A DNA stretch of 8,944 nt from an uncultured Intestinimonas sp. (GTDB lineage: Bacteria; Bacillota_A; Clostridia; Oscillospirales; Oscillospiraceae): contig CAUBHZ010000052.1 of the NCBI GenBank assembly GCA_958435885.1, positions 1 to 8,944 of the forward strand. Reading direction: 5' to 3'. Position numbers and translations under genes: made by a program. Shown piece after piece: positions 1-6,081 of this stretch (within the stretch, counting starts at the first letter, position 1; every line of letters starts with the position of its first letter). Below the pieces are notes generated by a model that worked only from the letters and a program-made list of their open reading frames with translations, was not told the DNA's origin and did no database searches.

Positions 1-1
1 C

Positions 2-157
2 CCCTACGAATACCCCGAGATCGGCCTGGCCATTGTGGTGGTAAAGGGCGGCTCCGGCTCCACCCTGGCCAACATCGCCGCCAACATACTGGAGTACTAC
101 GTCTCCGCCGGCAGCGGCATGGAGACCGTGACCCCGGAAAATACCCTCCTGCGATAA
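2..157 (+). CDS. Penicillin-binding protein, C-terminal end (PBP2/SpoVD-like transpeptidase), partial
   Basis: Only the last 51 codons are present; the gene begins outside the window. The frame from base 2 reads PYEYPEIGLAIVVVKGG and ends in TLLR plus TAA. A 'PYE.PEIA.AVVV..GGSGS' segment followed by a final helix (ANIAANILEYYV) is the usual end of the D,D-transpeptidase domain of class B penicillin-binding proteins, which cross-link peptidoglycan outside the membrane. The catalytic SxxK, SxN and KTG motifs would lie upstream and cannot be checked. A Mur ligase starts 20 bases downstream, which fits a cell-wall operon. The family call is fairly safe; whether it is an elongation, division or sporulation PBP cannot be decided from this piece. 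Confidence 0.75.
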   Translation, partial: PYEYPEIGLAIVVVKGGSGSTLANIAANILEYYVSAGSGMETVTPENTLLR

Positions 158-166
158 TCTTTCATG

Positions 167-172
167 AGGTGA
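167..172 (+). promoter_or_regulatory. Ribosome binding site that fixes the start of the MurE-ArgB fusion
   Basis: AGGTGA lies 5 bases before ATG at 178. An in-frame GTG at 169 would give a protein 3 residues longer, but that GTG lies inside this Shine-Dalgarno sequence and has no ribosome site of its own at proper spacing. The ATG at 178 is therefore preferred. Confidence 0.7.
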
Positions 173-177
173 CACAC

Positions 178-2559
178 ATGGATCTTCCCATCCGCCCCCT
201 GGGCGACTACTGGCAGCTCCTCCAGAAGGAGGGGCTCCTCACCGGCGGACAGGCCCTCTCGCCCGCCCTCCTCTCCACCCCCGTGGAGCTGGTCTCCTGC
301 GACTCCCAGAACGTCCGCCCCAACACCCTCTTCATCGTCAAGGGCGCCCACTTCAAGGGGCAGTATCTGGCCGACGCCCTCCGGAAGGGTGCCTTCATCT
401 ACCTCTCCGACCACCTCTGGCCCGAGGCCGGGGACGCCCCCTGCCTCCAGGTGACCGACGTGCGCCGGGCCATGGCCCTCCTGGCCGATTTCTACTACGA
501 CCACCCCAGCTCCAAGCTCCACGTGGTGGGCATCACCGGTACAAAGGGTAAAAGCTCCACCACATATTACCTCAAGTATATTTTCGACGAGTACCTGGCC
601 GCCCGGAAGAAGCCGGAGAGCGGCGTCATCTCCTCCATCGACACCTACGACGGCGTGGAGCGGTTCGAGTCCCACCTCACCACCCCGGAGCCCCTGGACC
701 TCCAGCGCCACTTCGCCAACGCCGCCGGCACCGGAGTGGAGTACCTCACCATGGAGGTCTCCTCCCAGGCCCTGAAGTACGACCGCATGGACTGCGTGGC
801 CCTCTCCGCCGCCGTCTTCCTCAACATCGGCTACGACCACATCTCTCCCATCGAGCACCCCGACTTTGAGGACTACTTCGCCTCCAAGCTGAAGATCTTC
901 CGCCACGCCCCCCTGGCCGTGGTCAACCTGGACACCGAGCGGGTGGAGGACGTATTGAACGCCGCCGGGGAGGCCGGCGGGCGGCTCATCACCTTCTCCG
1001 AGACCGACCCCGCCGCCACGGTCTACGCCACCGACGTGCGCAAGCAGGGCCGGGACATCCTCTTCCGGGTGCGCACCCCCCGGTTCAGCCGGGAGTTCCG
1101 CCTCACCATGCCCGGCCTCTTCAACGTCCAGAACGCCCTGGCCGCCATCGCCGTGTGCGAGGGCCTGGGCATCCCCGAGCAGCACATCTACGTGGGCCTC
1201 ATGAAGGCCCGGGTGCCCGGCCGCATGGAGGTCTACCAGAACGCCGACGGCCACATCACCGCCATCGTGGACTATGCCCATAACCGCCTGAGCTTTGAAA
1301 AGCTCTTCCTCTCCGTGAAGGAGGAGTACCCGGGCCAGCGGGTGGTCATCGTCTTCGGCTGCCCGGGCAAGAAGGCCCTGGACCGGCGGAAGGACCTCTC
1401 CGAGATCGCCGCCAAATACGCCGACAAGGTCATCATCACCGAGGAGGACCCCGGGGAGGAGGACGTGCTGGACATCTCCCGTGAGATGGCCGGGCACATC
1501 GAGGGCAAGTGTGACTACTCCATCGAGCCCGACCGTGGGGAGGCCATCCGCATGGCGGTGATGGAGGCCCAGACCCCCACCGTCATCCTCATCACCGGCA
1601 AGGGGGCGGAGACCCGGCAGAAGCGGGGCACCGCCTATATCGACTGCATCTCCGACGTGGACTACACCAAGCGGTGGCTCCACGAGTACGACGTGGCCCA
1701 CCACCTGGACGGCATGGAGAAGGTGCTGGGCCTGCTGGACACCCTGCCCCGGCTGGCCCGGAGCGCCGGAAAGACGGTGGTCCTCAAGTACGGCGGCTCC
1801 GCCCTGGGGGAGAACGGGGCGGTGGACTCCATCCTCCGGGATGTGGCCGCCCTCCAGATGGCCGGGGTCCGGGTGGTGCTGGTCCACGGCGGCGGCAAGA
1901 CCATCTCCGGCTGGCTGGAGCGCCTGGGGGAGACCCCCCGGTTCCGGGACGGATACCGGGTCACCGACGACACCGCCATGTCGGTGGCCGAGATGGTCCT
2001 CTCCGCCCAGATGAACAAGCAGGTGGTCATGGCCCTCCGGGGTCTGGGCGTGAAGGCCGCCGGCGTCTCCGGCAAGGACGGCGCCATCCTCACCGCCCGG
2101 CAGAAGGACCCCGAGCTGGGCCACGTGGGCGACATCACCGCCGCCGACGGCGAGCTCATCCGTCTCCTCCTCTCCGGAGGCTATGTTCCCGTCATCTCCC
2201 CGGTTTGCGCGGGAGAAAACGGGGAAAGCTATAACTGCAACGCCGACGACGCCGCCTGCGCCGTGGCCGAGGCCCTGAAGGCGGACAAGCTGGTCTTCCT
2301 CACCGACGTGGACGGCATCCTCATGGACAGCCGCAATGCCAAGACCGCCATCCCCTCCCTCACCGCCTCCGAGGCCCGGGACCTGCTGGACAGCGGTCTC
2401 ATCCAGGGCGGCATGGTGCCCAAGCTGAGAAGCTGCATCCGCGCCCTGGAGAACGGGGTGACGGAGGTGGTGGTCCTGGACGGGCGCATCGACCACGTCA
2501 TGCTTCTGGACGCCGTCTCCGGCCAGACCATGGGCACCACCATCCGCCGGGACAGCTGA
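178..2559 (+). CDS. murE-argB: Fusion protein: MurE-type UDP-MurNAc-dipeptide ligase joined to acetylglutamate kinase (ArgB)
   Basis: One uninterrupted 793-residue frame holds two complete cytoplasmic enzymes. Residues 1 to about 505 are a Mur ligase: P-loop TGTKGKSST (120-128), MEVSSQ (192-197), DH (220-221), the likely carbamylated lysine K237, DYAHN (365-369) and GKGAE (474-478). MurE adds a diamino acid to the gamma-carboxyl of D-Glu in UDP-MurNAc-L-Ala-D-Glu. GTKGK, IEHPDFEDYF and DYAHN resemble streptococcal lysine-type MurE. Where DAP enzymes have DNPR, this protein has EDPG (423-426), so the added amino acid is uncertain. Residues about 513-793 form an ArgB of normal length that phosphorylates N-acetyl-L-glutamate: KYGGSA (537-542), HGGGK (570-574), NCNADD (686-691), FLTDVDGIL and GGMVPK with K749. 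All the catalytic groups expected for the family are present. A helix before KYGG resembles the N-terminal helix of arginine-inhibited hexameric ArgB. The linker is only a few residues. Base composition does not change at the junction, so this looks like a native fusion rather than an assembly error. Lies 20 bases after the PBP gene. Confidence 0.9.
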   Translation: MDLPIRPLGDYWQLLQKEGLLTGGQALSPALLSTPVELVSCDSQNVRPNTLFIVKGAHFKGQYLADALRKGAFIYLSDHLWPEAGDAPCLQVTDVRRAMALLADFYYDHPSSKLHVVGITGTKGKSSTTYYLKYIFDEYLAARKKPESGVISSIDTYDGVERFESHLTTPEPLDLQRHFANAAGTGVEYLTMEVSSQALKYDRMDCVALSAAVFLNIGYDHISPIEHPDFEDYFASKLKIFRHAPLAVVNLDTERVEDVLNAAGEAGGRLITFSETDPAATVYATDVRKQGRDILFRVRTPRFSREFRLTMPGLFNVQNALAAIAVCEGLGIPEQHIYVGLMKARVPGRMEVYQNADGHITAIVDYAHNRLSFEKLFLSVKEEYPGQRVVIVFGCPGKKALDRRKDLSEIAAKYADKVIITEEDPGEEDVLDISREMAGHIEGKCDYSIEPDRGEAIRMAVMEAQTPTVILITGKGAETRQKRGTAYIDCISDVDYTKRWLHEYDVAHHLDGMEKVLGLLDTLPRLARSAGKTVVLKYGGSALGENGAVDSILRDVAALQMAGVRVVLVHGGGKTISGWLERLGETPRFRDGYRVTDDTAMSVAEMVLSAQMNKQVVMALRGLGVKAAGVSGKDGAILTARQKDPELGHVGDITAADGELIRLLLSGGYVPVISPVCAGENGESYNCNADDAACAVAEALKADKLVFLTDVDGILMDSRNAKTAIPSLTASEARDLLDSGLIQGGMVPKLRSCIRALENGVTEVVVLDGRIDHVMLLDAVSGQTMGTTIRRDS

Positions 2560-2580
2560 GGCGTTCCCATTTTCACCACG

Positions 2581-2587
2581 GGAGAGG
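2581..2587 (+). promoter_or_regulatory. Ribosome binding site of the M16 peptidase gene
   Basis: GGAGAGG lies 5 bases before ATG 2593. It supports this start and separate translation initiation within the left-hand operon. Confidence 0.7.
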
Positions 2588-2592
2588 TCACC

Positions 2593-3855
2593 ATGGAAGA
2601 AGAACACTACGACATTGAAACCCTGCCCAACGGAGCCCGCATCGTCACGGAGGCCGTGCCCGCCGTCCGGTCGGTCTCCCTGGGGCTGTGGGTGGCCACC
2701 AGCTCCCGCCACGAGAAGGCGGGGGAGAGCGGCGCCGCCCACTTCATCGAGCACATGGTCTTCAAGGGCACCGGCCGCCGCTCCGCCCGGGAGCTGGCCC
2801 AGGAGATGGACGCCATCGGCGGCCAGGTCAACGCCTACACCACCAAGGAGTGCACCTGCTTTTACGCCCGGTGCCTGGACGAGCACCTGCCCCGGGCCCT
2901 GGACCTCCTCTGCGACATGGTCTTTGACTCCAGATTCGACCAGGCCGACGTGGACACCGAGCGGGGAGTCATCCTGGAGGAGATCGGCATGTACCAGGAT
3001 AACCCCGAGGACCTGTGCTCCGAGCGGCTCATGGCCGCCGTCTACAAGGGGAGCCCTCTGGCCCGGCCCATCCTGGGCCGGAAGGCCACATTGGACAAGA
3101 TGACAGGGGAGTGGCTGAAGCACTACCAGCAGACCCACTACCGGCCCGGCGCCATCGTGTGTGCCATGGCGGGGAGCTTCACCCCCCTCATGGCCGACGC
3201 CCTAAAAGCCCGGCTGCTGCCGTTGGAGGCGGGGGAGGTCCCCACCGCCGTCCCCGCCGTCTACACCCCCGCCATCACCCTGAAGAAGAAGGCCACCGAG
3301 CAGAACCACCTGACCCTGGCCTTCCCCGGCCTGCCCTACGGGGACAAGGACCGGTTCGTCCTCCAGCTTCTCTCCACCATGCTGGGCTCGGGCATGTCCT
3401 CCCGGCTTTGGCAGGAGGTGCGGGAGAAGCGGGGCCTCTGCTACTCCATCTACACCTACGGCGCCGGACACGCCGAGACGGGGGTCTTCGCCATCTACAC
3501 CGCCCTGAGCCGTGACACCGAGCGGGAGGCCCTGGAGACCATCCTCCGGGTCATCGCCGACTTCGCCGAACACGGCCCCACCCCCGAGGAGCTGGAGCGG
3601 GCCCGGGAGCTCTCCAAGGCCAACGTGCTCATGGGGCTGGAGTCCACCCAGGCCCGGATGAGCGCTCTGGGTCGCGGGCTCCTCCTCCAGGACCGCACCC
3701 TCACCACCGGGGAGGTCATCGACGCCTACAACGCCGTCACCGCCGAGGACGTCCGGGACCTGGCCGGGCGGCTCTTCCAGCTCTCCCAGGCCTCTCTCTC
3801 CGTGGTGGGACGCCCCGCCGTCGAGGAGGAGTACCGCGCCCTGCTGGGGCAGTGA
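2593..3855 (+). CDS. M16-family zinc metallopeptidase (processing-protease-like, YmxG/PqqL type)
   Basis: This 420-residue protein is the length of single-unit bacterial M16B peptidases, which cleave peptides inside a closed chamber made of two half-shells. The inverted zinc motif HFIEH is at 50-54: H50 and H54 bind zinc and E53 is the catalytic base. E130, in ERGVILEEI, is 76 residues past H54, where the third zinc ligand is expected, and E123 is the second conserved glutamate. In the C-terminal half, REKRGLCYSIYTY starts at R277 and provides the family's Arg/Tyr substrate-binding pair (R280, Y284/Y287 region). Both halves are present, so the protein should be active, probably as a homodimer. 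There is no signal peptide, so it is presumably cytoplasmic. It starts 33 bases after the MurE-ArgB gene and is followed by a terminator, so it closes the operon. Its substrate is unknown; the link with cell-wall genes is positional only. Confidence 0.92.
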   Translation: MEEEHYDIETLPNGARIVTEAVPAVRSVSLGLWVATSSRHEKAGESGAAHFIEHMVFKGTGRRSARELAQEMDAIGGQVNAYTTKECTCFYARCLDEHLPRALDLLCDMVFDSRFDQADVDTERGVILEEIGMYQDNPEDLCSERLMAAVYKGSPLARPILGRKATLDKMTGEWLKHYQQTHYRPGAIVCAMAGSFTPLMADALKARLLPLEAGEVPTAVPAVYTPAITLKKKATEQNHLTLAFPGLPYGDKDRFVLQLLSTMLGSGMSSRLWQEVREKRGLCYSIYTYGAGHAETGVFAIYTALSRDTEREALETILRVIADFAEHGPTPEELERARELSKANVLMGLESTQARMSALGRGLLLQDRTLTTGEVIDAYNAVTAEDVRDLAGRLFQLSQASLSVVGRPAVEEEYRALLGQ

Positions 3856-3873
3856 GCAGCGTCAATTAAATAG

Positions 3874-3900
3874 AAAAGCCCGCCGTACGGCGGGCTTTTT
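3874..3900 (+). terminator. Rho-independent terminator of the PBP / MurE-ArgB / M16 operon
   Basis: GCCCGCC (3878-3884), loop GTAC, GGCGGGC (3889-3895), then five T. Four A before the stem can extend the pairing. It begins 18 bases after the M16 stop codon. The A and T tracts are symmetrical, so it could also work in the other direction. Confidence 0.93.
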
Positions 3901-4108
3901 GCTGCTTTCAGATCGCTTCTCTTTCTGTGGGGCGCGGCTTCCCAGACGTGCCAATCAGCCCTCCCATGCGCACCCTCATCCGTCATTTGCTCTGCAAATG
4001 CCACCACGGGTTAAGGAAGAAGTGATTTCTTCTGACTGTCCACCGGACGTCAGACCCCCTGGGAGGGGGAAAGTCTCCCGGGCGGCCCTTATCCGTACCA
4101 TACTTCTC
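3901..4108. other. Gene-free convergent intergenic stretch with a run of short hairpins
   Basis: No convincing gene is present. Four perfect or near-perfect inverted repeats lie in sequence: CATTTGC/GCAAATG (3984-4000, loop 3), GAAGAA/TTCTTC (4016-4032, loop 5), TCTGACTGTCC/GGACGTCAGA (4031-4054, one bulged T, loop 3), and CCCCCT/AGGGGG (4055-4069, loop 3). The segment starting CACCCTCATCCGTCA around 3971 recalls small interspersed repeats of gut Clostridia, but this is from memory and was not tested. It may be a worn non-coding repeat element or a set of transcript-end structures. Confidence 0.5.
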
Positions 4109-4160
4109 AAAAACGCCACCGGACCCTGGACGCGCGGCAGAGCGTCCAGGGCCCGGTGGC
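4109..4160 (-). terminator. Rho-independent terminator of the CoA-transferase / permease / hydratase operon
   Basis: Two 19-base arms (4115-4133 and 4142-4160) enclose an 8-base loop. In the minus-strand transcript every position pairs, with one G-U wobble, and the stem is followed by GTTTTT (4114-4109). In the plus-strand transcript the wobble pair becomes an A-C mismatch and there is no T run, so the minus direction is favoured. It lies 40 bases past the hydratase stop codon. Confidence 0.9.
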
Positions 4161-4200
4161 TGTTGGTATGGAGGGGAACGATCCCGGAAAAAAGGGGAAC

Positions 4201-4611
4201 TCAGTGCTTGGGGGGCATGACGGTGGCCATGCCCTTCACCACCACATCGCCGTTCTGGTTGGTGCAGATGGTCTCCAGCTTGACGATGTTCTTCTCAGCC
4301 ACGATCTCGCTGACGGTGGCGGTGGCGGTGACGGTGTCGCCGATGTGGACGGGCTTGGTGAACTTGAGCTCCTGGCCCAGGTAGATGGTGCCGGGGCCGG
4401 GGAGCCGCATGCCCAGCACCGCCGAGATGAGGCCGGCGGAGAGGATACCGTGGGCGATCCGGCCGCCGAAGGGGGTCTGGCTGGCCGACACCTCGTCGGT
4501 GTGGGCGGGGTTGAGGTCACCGGTGATGCCGGCAAAGAGATAGACGTCGGACTCGCCGATGGTCTTCACGGTGCTGGCGGAATCACCGATCTTCATTTCC
4601 TGAATGGTCAT
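4201..4611 (-). CDS. MaoC-like (R)-specific enoyl-CoA hydratase
   Basis: A 136-residue single hot-dog-fold protein, the size of PhaJ-type hydratases. These interconvert (R)-3-hydroxyacyl-CoA and trans-2-enoyl-CoA in the cytoplasm. The hydratase-2 signature FAGITGDLNPAH is at 26-37, with the catalytic pair D32 and H37, followed by FGGRIAHGILSAGLIS, the second conserved helix region. Later segments (KFTKPVHIGDTV) match the family's thioester pocket strand. ATG 4611 is preceded by AAGGAG with an 8-base gap. It is the last gene of the minus-strand operon, 70 bases after the permease. Next to a CoA-transferase, dehydration of a 3-hydroxyacyl-CoA made by that enzyme is likely. A related role on a branched or dicarboxylic CoA ester cannot be excluded. 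The family is secure; the substrate is inferred. Confidence 0.9.
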   Translation of the reverse strand: MTIQEMKIGDSASTVKTIGESDVYLFAGITGDLNPAHTDEVSASQTPFGGRIAHGILSAGLISAVLGMRLPGPGTIYLGQELKFTKPVHIGDTVTATATVSEIVAEKNIVKLETICTNQNGDVVVKGMATVMPPKH

Positions 4612-4681
4612 GGTGTATGCTCCTTCCTATTTGACCTGCGCCGAAGCCGTGGATGGGGGCGGGCACAGGAGAACGCGGAAT

Positions 4682-6019
4682 TTAGATCATAACGCCCCAG
4701 ATCAGGGCCAGCAGCAGGGACGCCACCAGGGGGATGATGCAGGTGGTGACGCAGATGTCGATGTAGGACTCCTTGTGGGTGCAGTTGGACACGGCCAGCA
4801 GGGTCAGCACCGCGCCGTTGTGGGGCAGGGTGTCCAAACCGCCGGAGGAGATGGAGGCGATGCGGTGGAGGGCCTCCAGGATGGCGGTGTTGCCGGCGGC
4901 CAGCTCAGCGTACTTGGGGCCGAGGGCGGACAGGGCGATGGACATGCCGCCGGAGGCGGAGCCGGTAGCGCCGGCCAGCAGGTTGACGGCCACGGCCTCG
5001 GAGAAGAGGATGGAGCCGGGCATGTTCAGGGCCAGATTGGTGAGGACGGCAAAGCCGGGAACGGCCTTGACCACGGAGCCGAAGCCCACGGCGCAGGCGG
5101 TGTTCATGATGGCGCCCATGGAGCCGTTGGCGCCGTCATTGATGGCGGGCAGCAGCACCTTGGCCTGGTTCAGGTTGAGCAGGCAGGCCACCAGGATGCC
5201 GCAGACCAGAGCGATGACGATGGCGTAGTTGGAGGCCAGCTCCACACCAGTGGCGTTCAGCAGCAGCTTGGGGAAGAGGTTGAGCATCAGGACCACAACG
5301 ATGAGGGGGATGAGGCCGGTGACCCAGTGCCAGGAGGGCAGGTTGCGGTCACTGAAGTCGGTCTCCTTGTGCTTGGGATCGGGCACAAAGTGGAGGCCCT
5401 TCTTGCGGCACTGAGCCGCACGCCACTCCAGATAGAGATAGGCGGGGACAAACATCACGATGCAGGCCACCACAGACAGCACGGGAGCGGCCATGGCGGT
5501 GGTGCCGTAGTAATTGGTGGGGATCATGTTCTGGATCTGGGGGGTGCCGGGGATGGCGGTCATGGTGATGCCGAAGGCGCCGGTGGCGATGGCGCCGGGC
5601 AGCAGGGTGCGGGGCAGATCAGCGGCGCGGTAGACAGCATAGCCCATGGGGTAGATCACGAAGACCACCACAAAGAGGGAAATGCCGCCGTAGGTCATCA
5701 GCAGACAGGGGATAACCACGGCCAGGACGGCGAAGCGGGAACCGATCAGCTTCACCAGGGCGTTGGCCAGGCTGCGGGCGGAACCGGTGAGGTCCATGAT
5801 CTTACCGTAGACGGCGCCCAGGAAGAAGGCGGGGAACCACTGGAACACATAGTCGGCCATGCCCTTCATGTAGTCGCCGATGTAGGCGTCCAGGATGCTG
5901 TAGCCACCCAGGACGGCCACCACCACGGCGCACACCGGGGCGACCCAGATGATGGAATAGCCCTTATAGGCCAGGAACATCAGGAGCACCAGGCCCAATA
6001 CGATGCCCAACAAACTCAT
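4682..6019 (-). CDS. GntP-family permease (probable short-chain hydroxy-acid or carboxylate importer)
   Basis: A 445-residue, very hydrophobic protein with roughly a dozen membrane segments, the usual size for the gluconate/H+ symporter (GntP) family. The segment SSGGLDTLPHNGA (391-403) and the glycine/serine-rich stretch GATGSASGGMS (350-360) are typical of the GntP-family branch commonly found beside CoA-transferases and hydroxy-acid enzymes. A charged loop at about 198-228 separates the two halves. GAGGAGGT lies 6 bases before ATG 6019, a strong ribosome site. The gene sits between the CoA-transferase (62 bases) and the hydratase (70 bases), all on one strand, so it probably imports the acid that the transferase activates. 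Gluconate as substrate is unlikely here because no sugar-acid kinase or dehydratase is near. Exact substrate unknown. Confidence 0.88.
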   Translation of the reverse strand: MSLLGIVLGLVLLMFLAYKGYSIIWVAPVCAVVVAVLGGYSILDAYIGDYMKGMADYVFQWFPAFFLGAVYGKIMDLTGSARSLANALVKLIGSRFAVLAVVIPCLLMTYGGISLFVVVFVIYPMGYAVYRAADLPRTLLPGAIATGAFGITMTAIPGTPQIQNMIPTNYYGTTAMAAPVLSVVACIVMFVPAYLYLEWRAAQCRKKGLHFVPDPKHKETDFSDRNLPSWHWVTGLIPLIVVVLMLNLFPKLLLNATGVELASNYAIVIALVCGILVACLLNLNQAKVLLPAINDGANGSMGAIMNTACAVGFGSVVKAVPGFAVLTNLALNMPGSILFSEAVAVNLLAGATGSASGGMSIALSALGPKYAELAAGNTAILEALHRIASISSGGLDTLPHNGAVLTLLAVSNCTHKESYIDICVTTCIIPLVASLLLALIWGVMI

Positions 6020-6025
6020 AAATGT

Positions 6026-6033
6026 ACCTCCTC
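6026..6033 (-). promoter_or_regulatory. Strong ribosome binding site of the GntP-family permease
   Basis: The minus strand reads GAGGAGGT, close to the full anti-Shine-Dalgarno complement, 6 bases before ATG 6019. It suggests the permease is well translated within the operon. Confidence 0.7.
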
Positions 6034-6081
6034 AACACATTTTCTCTCCCGGAGGAGCGGGGATCTCTCTCTTATCATCTC

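Noticed and set aside
1714..2559. ArgB translated separately from an internal ATG at 1714
   Set aside because: There is no Shine-Dalgarno sequence before it and no stop codon ends the MurE half, so a single fused product is simpler. A minor internal start cannot be excluded.
97..3138. A 1013-codon open frame on the minus strand opposite the MurE-ArgB and M16 genes
   Set aside because: Its translation is a low-complexity mix rich in G, V, L, H and D with no domain. It mirrors GC-biased third positions of the plus-strand genes, which have clear catalytic motifs.
3899..4384. Plus-strand open frame of 161 codons running through the intergenic hairpins into the hydratase gene
   Set aside because: It crosses a terminator stem and overlaps the hydratase antisense, with no ribosome site or family resemblance.
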